NCBI RefSeq assembly: GCF_020829625.1
Contig: NZ_JAIVFX010000009.1
Span: 62,001-126,000 of the forward strand
Direction: 5' to 3'
From: Nostoc sp. XA010
GTDB lineage: Bacteria; Cyanobacteriota; Cyanobacteriia; Cyanobacteriales; Nostocaceae
DNA: 64,000 nucleotides
Shown: positions 46,611 to 55,906 of the stretch, one piece after another
Position numbering within the stretch: position 1 is the first letter of the stretch
Layout: every line of letters starts with the position of its first letter
Position numbers and translations under genes: made by a program
Notes under the pieces: generated by a model
Seen by the model: only the letters and a program-made list of their open reading frames with translations
Databases searched by the model: none
Told to the model about the DNA's origin: nothing

Positions 46611-47147
46611 ATGATTCACACATCTTCGCTCGACGAACAAATAAAATCCTTAGAATTACCGATCGAGCGCGATCAGTTTCTGCGTACAATGATTAGAGAA
46701 TTGGCTGGAACCCTACAAGATGTCGTTGGGATTGAACAGGCAGAAGGCTTTTTGAATGTGGTCGGCTATCGAACAGGTCAACATGTCAATCAGGTCTACC
46801 AGAACGCTTTGCAACTGTCAAATCTTTCTCGTAGCCAGGTAACTGCCGTCCTCATAGATTGGAAACGCCGGATTCAAGGCGACTTTTACGTGATTGAAGA
46901 AACTGATGAGAAGATCGTTTTAGGCAATCGCAAATGCCCCTTTGCAGAACAGGTAGAAGGGCGCGAAGCCATGTGTGTCATGACATCTAATATATTTGGC
47001 GCAATCACAGCCGACAACCTTGGCTACGCTAGAGTCGAGTTACAGCAAACGATTGCTAGAGGCGCACAAGAATGCAAAATCGTCATTCATCTTAAACCTA
47101 GCGAAGTATTAGACGAGTTTGTAGCACAAGAATACTTCAAAGCATAG
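46611..47147 (+). CDS. V4R / methanogen-output-domain-like protein
   Basis: From ATG 46611 the protein has 178 residues; an upstream ATG at 46572 adds 13 unconserved residues. It looks like a stand-alone output/sensor domain of the V4R (4-vinyl reductase) type, as found in cyanobacterial signalling proteins called methanogen output domain 1. Support comes from the RTGQHVNQVY helix, IQGDFYVIEETDEKIVLGNR and a cysteine pair in NRKCPFAEQVEGREAMCVMT that could bind metal. It lies 46 bp before a PAS kinase on the same strand. The two probably form one signalling unit. Confidence 0.65.
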   Translation: MIHTSSLDEQIKSLELPIERDQFLRTMIRELAGTLQDVVGIEQAEGFLNVVGYRTGQHVNQVYQNALQLSNLSRSQVTAVLIDWKRRIQGDFYVIEETDEKIVLGNRKCPFAEQVEGREAMCVMTSNIFGAITADNLGYARVELQQTIARGAQECKIVIHLKPSEVLDEFVAQEYFKA

Positions 47148-47193
47148 TAGTAGCCTCAAACGATAAAGATCCCTGCTTCAGTACCTTCAGATC

Positions 47194-48528
47194 ATGACAC
47201 CCGATCAATTTTTAAAGTTTGCCCAGGTTTTACCAGAACCTCTGCTTCTTGTGACTAGCGCAGGTGAAATTTTAGCAGTTAATCAGCCTGCTGTCAAGCT
47301 CTTTAATAAGACCAGTAAAGCACTTATTGGTCAATGTCTTACCGAGTTTGTTACTGATTCTTCACAGAAAGTCATCGACTATCTTCGAGCTTGCTCTCAA
47401 AGTCGTCAAATGATTTTGGGAGTTTTAACTATCCAACAAGCCCAAGGAGAGGGAATTGCTTGTCGTAGCCAAGGATCTGTGATCGAGCCGCGATCGCCAG
47501 AAAGCCCAGCCATTAATTTACTGCGGTTAGAAAAGCGAACGAGCGATCAATTCGTTATGCTTAACCAAAAAAATCATGCACTGAGTAAAGAAATTCAACA
47601 ACGCCAACGCATTCAGGTAGAACTCGCACAATCGAATGAAACCTTAAGACAAACTTTACTCAAACTGCAAAATGCCCTTGAAGTTGTCCAAACCGAAAAG
47701 ATGTCTGGGCTAGGACATTTAGTCGCAGGCATTGCCCATGAAATTAACAATCCGATTAGCTTTATTCATGGAAATTTGACTTATGCTAGCGAATACTATG
47801 ATGATTTACTAAAACTGATTCAACTCTATCAGCAAGAATATCCTAATCCAAGCCTAGTCATTCAGCAAGAAATTGAAGCCCTGGAACTTGACTTTATTCA
47901 ACAGGATATCAAACAATTACTTCAGTCAATGCAGACAGGTTCCGAACGTATTAGCGAGATTGTTAAATCTTTGCGAAACTTCTCTCGATTAGACGAAGCA
48001 ACATTTAAGGTGGTTGATATTCATGAGGGTTTAGAGTCTGCATTGATGATTTTACAAAGTCGGCTCAACCCTAGCAAACGGCATTTTGGTATTGAAGTAA
48101 TTAGGGAATATGGAGAATTGCCTTTGGTTTGTTGTTCTCCTGGGCAGCTCAATCAGGTGTTTATGAATCTCCTGAATAATGCGATCGATGCTTTAGAAGA
48201 AGCTGAACAAATGCGATGCTCTCCGACCGATCGCAGCTCATCGCAAGAAATAATGCAAAATGATCCTAGTCGGATTTGGATTCGCACGCAGAAACTAAAC
48301 GATCGCTACATTGCAATTTTCATCAAGGATAACGGTAGCGGAATCCCTAGTCAGATTCATAACCAGATATTTAATCCCTTCTTCACCACTAAGCCAGTCG
48401 GTAAAGGGACAGGATTAGGATTATCAATTTGTTACCAAATTATTGACAGCCATGATGGTCAAATTAATGTGATATCTGATCCAGCTTGGGGAACTGAATT
48501 TAGTATTGAGTTGCCTATTATTTGCTGA
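47194..48528 (+). CDS. Soluble PAS-domain sensor histidine kinase
   Basis: A 444-residue kinase without membrane helices. A PAS domain (about 5-110; EPLLLVTSAGEILAVNQPAV) is followed by a coiled coil (about 125-170) and then a HisKA domain with H182 in VAGIAHEINNPISFI, of the NtrB-like subclass (HEINNP). HATPase motifs are MNLLNNAIDALEEA, DNGSGIPS and GKGTGLGLSICYQI. It is coupled to the V4R-like gene just upstream. No response regulator is adjacent, so the target is encoded elsewhere. Confidence 0.93.
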   Translation: MTPDQFLKFAQVLPEPLLLVTSAGEILAVNQPAVKLFNKTSKALIGQCLTEFVTDSSQKVIDYLRACSQSRQMILGVLTIQQAQGEGIACRSQGSVIEPRSPESPAINLLRLEKRTSDQFVMLNQKNHALSKEIQQRQRIQVELAQSNETLRQTLLKLQNALEVVQTEKMSGLGHLVAGIAHEINNPISFIHGNLTYASEYYDDLLKLIQLYQQEYPNPSLVIQQEIEALELDFIQQDIKQLLQSMQTGSERISEIVKSLRNFSRLDEATFKVVDIHEGLESALMILQSRLNPSKRHFGIEVIREYGELPLVCCSPGQLNQVFMNLLNNAIDALEEAEQMRCSPTDRSSSQEIMQNDPSRIWIRTQKLNDRYIAIFIKDNGSGIPSQIHNQIFNPFFTTKPVGKGTGLGLSICYQIIDSHDGQINVISDPAWGTEFSIELPIIC

Positions 48529-48709
48529 TTAACTAATAGCATTGCTGTATTTATCTTAAAACTATTAGTTCTCATAATTTCATAATTTTCTGACATAAAT
48601 ACAGAACCTAAAATTGCTGTTGAAGATGTTGTTCAATATAATGATTTTAATCTCTCACAGATGCTAGAGTACAGAATTGTCCTAAGTATTGCCCTACGCA
48701 ATTCACCCT

Positions 48710-49915
48710 ATGACTACCGCACCCTTAAGCTGGCAAGAACTAGAAACTCTCACGGACTATCAAATAGATACCGTTAATGGTGTCACCAACGCTAGAGCCA
48801 GGTTGCGCTTGTTTGGTCAGCCAGAATCTGATGTGCGGGTAACACTATACCGCGATAACCACGCCTGGTGTCCTTACTGTCAAAAAGTTTGGTTATGGCT
48901 AGAGGAAAAACAGATCCCCTATCGCATCGAAAAAGTGACAATGTTCTGCTATGGGGAGAAAGAAAGTTGGTACAAACGTAAGGTACCATCAGGAATGCTC
49001 CCCGCGATCGAGCTAGATGGACGGATTATTAAGGAAAGCGATGATATTTTGATCGCTTTGGAAAAGGTATTTAACCCATTGAGCCAAGGGATGGAAGACC
49101 TCACGGTGCTTCCTCTACGTCAATTAGAACGACTTTTATTTAGAGCCTGGTGCGCTTGGCTGTGCTCTAGAACCGATTCCTCTCAACAAGAACAACGCAA
49201 CCGAGAACAATTTATTAAAGTGGTGGCTAGGGTCGAGGAGGCTCTCGCTCGCACCTCAAGTCCTTACTTTCTAGATAGCTTCGGCATCGTTGATGTCATT
49301 TTTACGCCATATCTCGAACGGATGAATGCGAGCCTTTACTACTATAAAGGCTATTCCCTGCGTTCGGAAAACCCTCGCTTGAGCGCATGGTTTGCGGCAA
49401 TGGAAAGCCGACCGACTTACTGCGGTACCCAGAGCGACTTTCACACCCACGTACATGATTTACCGCCCCAGATGGGGGGCTGTTGGGAAAACGGCGAAAC
49501 CCAAATGCTTCTCAATAAAGCGCGGGTGGATAATGGTCCTTGGTTTGGGCTACCAGATGTTACTTATCCAGAACCCGAAAACTCCCGTATGGAAGCTCTT
49601 CAACGAACTATCGAACACCGCACCAATATTATCCGAGTCAACCCCTTAGATGATAAATTGTTTGATCAAGCGCTACGTTGTGCTTTAACACACATGATGA
49701 CAGGTGAAGACTGTGTACCTCCATCGGGATCTGATGTCGCTCTACGATATTTGCGCGATCGCATTAATGTACCACGAGATATGTCTATCTACGCAGCCAA
49801 GCGATTGAGGGAATCCCTGGAAAAAACCGCAGCCCTTGCTGGTTATGGGCAGCCCGCCCCCATTCCTACTAAGCATCGACGAGATCAAGACCCGTCTAAC
49901 TTTGCAATCAAGTAG
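48710..49915 (+). CDS. GST-domain protein, long form
   Basis: From ATG 48710 the protein has 401 residues (an upstream ATG at 48689 is possible). A glutaredoxin/GST N-terminal fold has the redox motif [11 protein letters not shown] (residues about 51-61), then [20 protein letters not shown], which binds glutathione. The helical domain follows, with [18 protein letters not shown]. An extra C-terminal region of about 150 residues (from [15 protein letters not shown]) is not in ordinary GSTs; it looks helical and includes [20 protein letters not shown]. This longer architecture recurs in cyanobacteria and algae. The function is unknown; the CPYC motif suggests thiol-disulfide chemistry. Confidence 0.85.
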   Translation: MTTAPLSWQELETLTDYQIDTVNGVTNARARLRLFGQPESDVRVTLYRDNHAWCPYCQKVWLWLEEKQIPYRIEKVTMFCYGEKESWYKRKVPSGMLPAIELDGRIIKESDDILIALEKVFNPLSQGMEDLTVLPLRQLERLLFRAWCAWLCSRTDSSQQEQRNREQFIKVVARVEEALARTSSPYFLDSFGIVDVIFTPYLERMNASLYYYKGYSLRSENPRLSAWFAAMESRPTYCGTQSDFHTHVHDLPPQMGGCWENGETQMLLNKARVDNGPWFGLPDVTYPEPENSRMEALQRTIEHRTNIIRVNPLDDKLFDQALRCALTHMMTGEDCVPPSGSDVALRYLRDRINVPRDMSIYAAKRLRESLEKTAALAGYGQPAPIPTKHRRDQDPSNFAIK

Positions 49916-50492
49916 GATTCAGGTATCCATCCTGGCAGATTGCGCTTATCTAACAGTTAACAGTGAACAGTTATCTTGGTTTCAAGCTTTGACATAGGGC
50001 GTTGCATAAATGTGGGATGAATAGGTGGTTGAAACCATTGAAAAGTTGTTCTTAATTGAGCAAAATCATCCCATGCTTCAGCAGCGCCGACATAGAGCTT
50101 TGTGACCCACATTACCGCCTTCTCTACGCACATCACAGATTTAATCCCGTGGCAAAGTTAACAGCCACCTGCCATTGCTTGTGACACTTGCGTAAGTCCT
50201 ATAATTTATCCGAGTAGGCTTGGATACTCAACGATTACCAGTCACGTTATTTTCTAGGAATAATTCACAGCACAATGCTGTAGAGAAGGTATTGAGCAGT
50301 TGCCCTCTGTGCAGTATGAGTGGAATAGCAAAAGGCGACTGTATACTTTTGGAGTAGCGATGCCTGCGGCGGTAAACTACGCCTTAATTCTGGAATGTTG
50401 ATTTTTTATAGCCAGTTTTCAGATTTAGTTAGGTCATCGGACTTGTCTCAGGATATTTCCCTATCTGTTCATAATAAAGTGGTATCAGTTTT
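49916..50492. other. Non-coding stretch with a gene tail and a dispersed repeat
   Basis: 577 bp. On the minus strand, about 50120-49995 reads WVTKLYVGAAEAWDDFAQLR then TTFQWFQPPIHPTF, a coding-like tail of unknown family with nothing intact before it. At 50355-50384 is a GC-rich small dispersed repeat (GCGATGCCTGCGGCGG). The last about 80 bp probably carry the promoter of the methyltransferase. Confidence 0.4.
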
Positions 50493-51206
50493 ATGTTGGA
50501 ACAACAACCAGAAAATTTACAGTTTTCTATTAAACAGTTAGCGACAGAAGCGTTACAAAAATCAGAACCATCAGCATGGTTTGAAGTTTTATATGCCAAA
50601 GCCAAAGGGGATACAGCACAAATTCCTTGGGCTAAGTTAGCTACTCATCCTTATCTGCAAGATTGGCTGACGAATCATCAACCATTTACCTCACAGCAAA
50701 AGGCACTAGTAATTGGTTGTGGCTTAGGAGACGATGCCGAAGCAATAGCTAGTTTGGGATTTGAAGTAACCGCCTTTGATATTTCACCGACAGCAATCGC
50801 TTGGTGTCAGCAGCGATTTCCTGATTCAACTGTCAACTATGTAGTTGCAGATTTGTTAGCTATTCCCTCACAATGGCATCAAACTTTTGACTTTGTTTTT
50901 GAATGTCGCAATATTCAAGCTTTGCCGTTGAATGTGCGTTCTTCAGTGATTTCTTCAATTACGTCTGTCATCGCTGCAAATGGAACACTGTTGCTGATTA
51001 CTCATGTTCGAGACACAGAAGTTGAACCCTCTGGCCCACCTTGGCCATTATCAAACTCAGAATTAGCACAGTTTGATAATTTTGGATTACAACAAGTAGA
51101 AAAACTCGTGTTTTGGGAGTCTAAGGGAACTGATGTTAAGCAAGTGCGGATTGAATATCAAAGACATAATCTCATTGAATTATCAGTTCAACCTCACAGA
51201 GTTTAA
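50493..51206 (+). CDS. TPMT-like class I SAM methyltransferase
   Basis: A 237-residue methyltransferase with motif I ALVIGCGLGDDAEAIA, an acidic motif II VTAFDISPTAIAWC, and ADLL/FDFVFECRNIQAL. The segment HVRDTEVEPSGPPWPLS resembles the conserved GPPF/W loop of the thiopurine S-methyltransferase and thiol/halide methyltransferase group. It likely methylates a small thiol, halide or hydrogen-sulfide-like acceptor in the cytoplasm. It stands alone on the + strand. Confidence 0.85.
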   Translation: MLEQQPENLQFSIKQLATEALQKSEPSAWFEVLYAKAKGDTAQIPWAKLATHPYLQDWLTNHQPFTSQQKALVIGCGLGDDAEAIASLGFEVTAFDISPTAIAWCQQRFPDSTVNYVVADLLAIPSQWHQTFDFVFECRNIQALPLNVRSSVISSITSVIAANGTLLLITHVRDTEVEPSGPPWPLSNSELAQFDNFGLQQVEKLVFWESKGTDVKQVRIEYQRHNLIELSVQPHRV

Positions 51207-51374
51207 GTTTAGTCTCATACCAATTCTCTATGAAGAAATTTTTGGGGTGTAGACGGCTGAAAACTGCTATATCAGTGCGTTCTACGGCATTGTAGACATT
51301 CAGAAGATACCGCTTAACGGTTAAAATTGGTGGCGTAGCCCACACGAGAGCCGTTATTAGGCAGGTGCAGTTCG

Positions 51375-52364
51375 TTAATATAATCCTTCTGGTGGGGAAA
51401 TATCAGATCCAACAGCCACACCAGTGTTAGTAGATTTAATCCCTGGTTTAACAGTAGGGGATTGTTGTTTTAACGATTGTAAAACAGAAGAAGAGTTATC
51501 TTGCTCAATTGATATATTGGTATTTGCTTGTTGCTGGGATATCAAAGCTAATCCTCCCATTGCATCAGCAAGAAGAGCTGTATAACCTACATATAAATGC
51601 GTCGGACGAATTTCCAATCCCATTCCTTTTTTAGATTGATACGAAAAGGGCTGAGTTACTGGTATGGCTGCTAGGAATGGCAAAGAGGCAGCTAAAGCAA
51701 CACCATTAAGTCCTAAAGCATCTCCATAACGTCGGATAAATCCACGTACAAAAATGTCATCTGATAATTCTTTCCAGTTGCCGTTTTCTAATGCCTCTAT
51801 CATCTCTGTTCGGATATGAGTAGAAAGCTGGATGTGTTCCAAAGAAAGCCCTTTGGACTGACGGGTTTTTTGGAGTTGTTGCCCAATTTGACGTAGGCAC
51901 ACTATGCGTTGTTGGGCTGCTCGTTCAGCTTGTTCAGCAAGTTCAGCTTGAGAAATTCTTTGATGATTCAGCAATTGTAGTGGTTTTTTCCACAGCGAAT
52001 TTTCTGCTGTATTTTTAGAGGGTTCCTCGCGGAGAGTGCAATGCTCTTGCTGTATCTCTGGTGAAGAACTGACTGTTTCTGTGGCTTGCTTCGGATCTGT
52101 AACTGTTTCAACTTTTTGAGATTGTTGGGCAAATTGTCGAAATGCTAACCCGATCGCTTCTCTACCTACGGCTTTTAATAAATCTTGAGCCTGATCTGTT
52201 TCTGAACCTATTAACTTCTGCACAATCGCTAAAGCACGTAGATAAACTCCGCTACGATGCAGTTGTACTTCTATTTCTCCTAAAAGCGATCGCAACTCAT
52301 CTTGAGAAATTTCAATATTCGGATTGTCCAGAATTTGCAAATAGTATACAGGAGTAGTAACCAT
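51375..52364 (-). CDS. RodZ-like helix-turn-helix protein
   Basis: From ATG 52364 the protein has 329 residues; an ATG ten codons upstream is possible. Residues about 160-230 form a RodZ-type HTH_25 domain (QLQKTRQSKGLSLEHIQLST, then MIEALENGNWKELSDDIFVR and GFIRRYGDALGL). The N-terminal 75 residues are helical. The weakly hydrophobic stretch LYVGYTALLADAMGGLALIS (about 270-290) may be a membrane segment, followed by a polar tail. In other bacteria RodZ ties the cytoskeleton to the membrane; the cyanobacterial variants are less known. It is a single gene with divergent neighbours. Confidence 0.8.
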   Translation of the reverse strand: MVTTPVYYLQILDNPNIEISQDELRSLLGEIEVQLHRSGVYLRALAIVQKLIGSETDQAQDLLKAVGREAIGLAFRQFAQQSQKVETVTDPKQATETVSSSPEIQQEHCTLREEPSKNTAENSLWKKPLQLLNHQRISQAELAEQAERAAQQRIVCLRQIGQQLQKTRQSKGLSLEHIQLSTHIRTEMIEALENGNWKELSDDIFVRGFIRRYGDALGLNGVALAASLPFLAAIPVTQPFSYQSKKGMGLEIRPTHLYVGYTALLADAMGGLALISQQQANTNISIEQDNSSSVLQSLKQQSPTVKPGIKSTNTGVAVGSDISPPEGLY

Positions 52365-52394
52365 TGTGAAAGCCTTGTATATGAACTCAATCAA

Positions 52395-52721
52395 AGAAAG
52401 TTACAATCATATCTTCACTATTTTTCCTAACTTCATCTTTCTTTTCCGGATGCTAATTGTATAATTTAATTTTTTTAATTGATCATCAACACTGAAACAA
52501 GTCAGTAATAACCGTAGCCATGATTATTAAAATAATACCAGTGCCTATTTGAGGAAAAACCTTGGGTGCGTACCAAGGGTAAATTGTAGAAATGCTGCTG
52601 CTGCAACGCCGTCTACTATTGCTAGTTCTTTATTTGCAATTTGCTTGGCAGGAGTGATAGTCAATTGCAACAATCTAATCCACTAGAATGGTTGTGGAAA
52701 ATTAGTTTGGAGTGAATAGTA
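52395..52721. other. Divergent spacer
   Basis: 327 bp between the RodZ-like gene (minus) and the hydrolase (plus). It is AT-rich at the left, with no gene that I can support. Promoters of both neighbours should be here. TTTGGAGTG just before 52722 is a plausible ribosome site. Confidence 0.4.
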
Positions 52722-53618
52722 ATGTTTCCTAATTTTCTACCATCACAAGTTAATCAACTAACAGATCCAAAAGCGATCGCTTTTGTCCAAAGTATTGAGA
52801 GAATTGCCCTTACAACCTCCCTGAGCCAACACCCAATCTTCACAGCCTACATTCACAAAGGTAGTGGAGTCACACCAATTTTGCTGCTACACGGCTTTGA
52901 CAGTTCCATCCTAGAGTTCCGTCTTCTGTTGCCATTACTTGCTACTCAAAATGAAACATGGGCAGTAGATTTGTTAGGTTTTGGTTTTACACAAAGGCAA
53001 AAAGAAATAAATTACAGTCCAACTACAATCAAAATTCACCTTTACGATTTTTGGAAAACTTTAATCAACAGACCGATAATACTAGTCGGTGCATCAATGG
53101 GAGGTGCAACTGCAATTGATTTTACTCTCACTTACCCTCAAGTTGTAAAATCACTAGTATTGATTAATAGTTTAGGTTACACTAATGCTCCCCCTTTTAG
53201 CAAATACTTGTTTCCTCCTTTTGACTTTTTGGCTGTGGAATATCTACGTCAACGCCAAATTTTGGCATTAAATTTATGTAGTAAGTTACCTAATTTAGAT
53301 CCCAAAATACTTTTGGCTATTCAGTGCGCCATGCTACATCAAGAAATGCCTGGTTGGCATGATGCCATGATTTCTTATACAAAAAACGGGGGTTATAGCA
53401 ACTTGGCAGATAAAATTGCCAAAGTTGAAAAACCAACACTTATTTTATGGGGAGAAGCTGATAACATCCTTCCACCTGAAGATGCAGAAAAATTTCAGCG
53501 TTCCATTGCCAATTCTCAATTAATAAAACTTAAAAATTGTGGTCATGCCCCTCAAATTGAACAACCGGAAATTACATCTCAACATATTTTGCAATTTTTA
53601 AATAATTGTAATTTTTAA
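52722..53618 (+). CDS. Alpha/beta hydrolase
   Basis: A 298-residue alpha/beta-hydrolase-fold enzyme. The oxyanion region is LLLHGFDSS, the nucleophile S125 is in VGASMGGAT, the acid is probably D247 in GEADNILP, and the base is H275 in CGHAPQIEQP. The length is normal and there is no signal peptide. It belongs to the broad esterase/epoxide-hydrolase-like group common in cyanobacteria; the substrate is not predictable. It converges on the acyl-CoA dehydrogenase gene. Confidence 0.92.
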   Translation: MFPNFLPSQVNQLTDPKAIAFVQSIERIALTTSLSQHPIFTAYIHKGSGVTPILLLHGFDSSILEFRLLLPLLATQNETWAVDLLGFGFTQRQKEINYSPTTIKIHLYDFWKTLINRPIILVGASMGGATAIDFTLTYPQVVKSLVLINSLGYTNAPPFSKYLFPPFDFLAVEYLRQRQILALNLCSKLPNLDPKILLAIQCAMLHQEMPGWHDAMISYTKNGGYSNLADKIAKVEKPTLILWGEADNILPPEDAEKFQRSIANSQLIKLKNCGHAPQIEQPEITSQHILQFLNNCNF

Positions 53619-53793
53619 TTGATTTAAGGGGACTTTGAAGGTATTAGTTAAAATCCCCATCTGTCAGGTTTATTTGTTGCTCAACTTGACAAATATAACA
53701 AAAAAGCCTTTTCTTAAACCCAAGGGGCAACTTGGTATAAGATATTGTCTTGACACGCCCGCTATTGGAAGTAACTAGCTACCCCTCAATCTA

Positions 53794-54990
53794 TTACAAA
53801 AAGTTCACTATCCCCAGACGCAAGATTTCTCGCGTAAAGTCACAGGAATACCCGATAGTTGCATCGGCAAGAAACTTGCCAGCCAAACACTCTTTTGTTA
53901 CCCCATAACCCCCAAGAATTTCAATTGCTGTTTGTGCATTTTTGATTGCAACATCTACTGCAAAGGTCTTGGCGGCTGGTGCTTTGATTGTGGCGGCAAG
54001 TTGGGGAGAAGTTTCTGCTGTATGGGCAGCATCCCATACTACCAGTCGTGCAGCTTGAGTGTTAATCATCATGTCCGCTAATTTTAAAGCCACTGCCTGA
54101 TGTTGGATAATCGGACGACCCCAACTGACTCTTTGCTTGGCATAATTCAAAGCATACTCATAAGCAGCACGAGCCAAACCAACATAAGAAGCTGCCAGCC
54201 CAATAGCTACTTCTGGAAGCAACATCAGTAGTTTTGCGGCTCCTCCTTCTTGTCCAATCAGATTTTCCGCAGGGACTAACACGTTATCCAGATAAATCTC
54301 AGCATGATGAGAAGCTTTCCAACCAATCATCTGTGTCTTTTTGCCAAACTTAATCCCTGGTGTATCTGTTGGAACGTAGAAAATAGACAAACTTTCGTGC
54401 AATGGTTTATCCATCGCTGTACGGGCAATGATGAAGTAGCTATCCGCAATCCCAGCATTTGTAACTAACGAGGATTTTGTTCCATTGAGAATGTATTTAT
54501 TGCCCTCGCGTGCTGCAAAGGTCTTCATCCCAATATTCGAGTCTGGCAAGGGGCAGAACATATCTGAGGTGGCGACATTAGGTTCACTCTCTGCGGCACT
54601 AAATAGATGGGGTTCTCCAGAATTGACAAAAGATAGTATTCGTTTTTGCTGTTCTTGGGTTGCAGCTCTGCTAACAAACAGTGACATAGCTGCGGTGAGA
54701 TTAAAGTAGCTACAAGCAATGCTGACATCGACAGCGCCTATTTCTTCTAACACTACAGCCAAGTCTATGCAGTTTCCACCTACACCTCCTAGCTCTTTTG
54801 GAACCATCAAGGATGTAAATCCTAATTCAGCTCCCTTATAGAAAACGTGTTTGCAAAAATCCCAAGGTTCCATCTCTGGATTGTTAGACTCTTCAATTAT
54901 CTGAACAATAGGCCCAATCTCGTTTTGAGCAAAGTCACGCGCAAGAGACTGCAACATCTCCTGTTCTTGAGTGAGGCTGAAGTCAATCAT
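53794..54990 (-). CDS. Acyl-CoA dehydrogenase family protein
   Basis: A 398-residue flavoprotein with the three-part fold: helical N-domain (VPKELGGVGGNCIDLAVVLE), beta domain (YILNGTKSSLVTNAG) and C-terminal helices (QRVSWGRPIIQHQAVALKLA; EILGGYGVTKECLAGKFLAD). Where many relatives have YEGTSEI with the catalytic Glu, this one reads SCDFTREI, so an Asp may take the place of Glu. Classical beta-oxidation is rare in cyanobacteria, so a biosynthetic or tailoring role is worth considering. No other acyl-CoA genes are adjacent. Confidence 0.9.
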   Translation of the reverse strand: MIDFSLTQEQEMLQSLARDFAQNEIGPIVQIIEESNNPEMEPWDFCKHVFYKGAELGFTSLMVPKELGGVGGNCIDLAVVLEEIGAVDVSIACSYFNLTAAMSLFVSRAATQEQQKRILSFVNSGEPHLFSAAESEPNVATSDMFCPLPDSNIGMKTFAAREGNKYILNGTKSSLVTNAGIADSYFIIARTAMDKPLHESLSIFYVPTDTPGIKFGKKTQMIGWKASHHAEIYLDNVLVPAENLIGQEGGAAKLLMLLPEVAIGLAASYVGLARAAYEYALNYAKQRVSWGRPIIQHQAVALKLADMMINTQAARLVVWDAAHTAETSPQLAATIKAPAAKTFAVDVAIKNAQTAIEILGGYGVTKECLAGKFLADATIGYSCDFTREILRLGIVNFL

Positions 54991-55344
54991 TTTTTATTTT
55001 GTCTTTATTTCTACAGTGCAAATATACAACTTTCTTTGATATACTATAGCCTTATAATTAGTATCAAAAATATAGGTTCTGTAACCAGATTTTCCTATTT
55101 AAAGTTTTTGTACAAGTAGAAAAGTCTTTGTATATACTAGCTTTAGGGTATGCACGTCTCTTTCAACAAATAAGCACAAAAGAAAAATAAGTCAAAAATA
55201 TCTATAAAAAAATCAATTGCTATAGCCTATTAGGAGATATCTACTAAATTAGATAAGCTTATACCACATTTTTAGACAGGCTATATGAGTTGATTTTAAT
55301 TATGCTCTCGAATTATAGGCTTGATTCAGTTTGATAGCTGACTC
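54991..55344. other. AT-rich spacer
   Basis: About 354 bp, strongly AT-rich, between the acyl-CoA dehydrogenase start and the lactate dehydrogenase remnant. No gene, repeat or hairpin is clear. It presumably holds the dehydrogenase promoter. Confidence 0.4.
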
Positions 55345-55580
55345 TTATAATAAAGGTTGTTCATGAGCATTTCTTGGTAACACCAGTTGGCGCTCAATAC
55401 CTATTGAGCTAATGATACACGGAAGTCCAAAAACAACTTCACTGCCAACTCCATACCTAGAATCTGCTCTTACTGATACTGGAAATATCTGTTTTTCATC
55501 TCGCTGGATGGTATCAACTAACTGACAAACTGCTATTGATATGCCATAGCTAGTATTTCCTTTGCGTTCAGAAATTTTCT
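55345..55580 (-). pseudogene. L-lactate/malate dehydrogenase C-terminal remnant
   Basis: The minus strand reads ISERKGNTSYGISIAVCQLV, then IQRDEKQIFPVSVRADSRYG and VVFGLPCIISSIGIERQLVL, with a stop at 55345. This is the C-terminal third of a lactate/malate dehydrogenase: the KGaTxYgI motif, the PVS strand, the yG..dV.xxlP and the Gv..i segments. A stop lies directly before the ISER segment and the NAD-binding half is absent. It is a degraded gene. Confidence 0.65.
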
Positions 55581-55906
55581 AGCCTCGCTTACGGGTTAAA
55601 TTAATCTTTTTCGTTCTGCTGTCTCTTGAATCTTGTTCATTAGACTTGTCGCCTAATAAAGGTTTTGAATTTTTTGAGCCAGGCAAAGCAAGGGTTTCAG
55701 ACACTAATTTTTTATAAAGCGACAAGTCTATTTTTCGTTTCCTTTTATGATGTTTGCGATAATTAATTTGCAATAATTAATAGCAGTCATAAGCTATTAA
55801 CTTTCAAACGAACCTAAATATTATTTGTAGTGTTGCCGAATCGAGGGATGATAACAACTTGATAAAATTTCCTCCCCTGCTTCCCCTGCTCCCTGCCCCC
55901 TGCCTA
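55581..55906. other. Spacer with a doubtful basic ORF and GGGGAGCAGGG-type repeat
   Basis: A Lys/Arg-rich minus-strand frame of 64 codons (55773-55579) starts with TTG and shows no family signature, so I do not call it. At 55871-55904 there is a CCCCTGCTTCCCCTGCTCCC short-repeat run of the same kind as at 41150 and 62980. Confidence 0.45.

Noticed and set aside
49916..50492. Possible transposase gene in the spacer
   Set aside because: Only a short coding-like tail is visible, with no transposase motif.
55579..55773. Basic 64-codon frame on the minus strand
   Set aside because: TTG start, no ribosome site, Lys/Arg-rich composition and no family match; likely chance.
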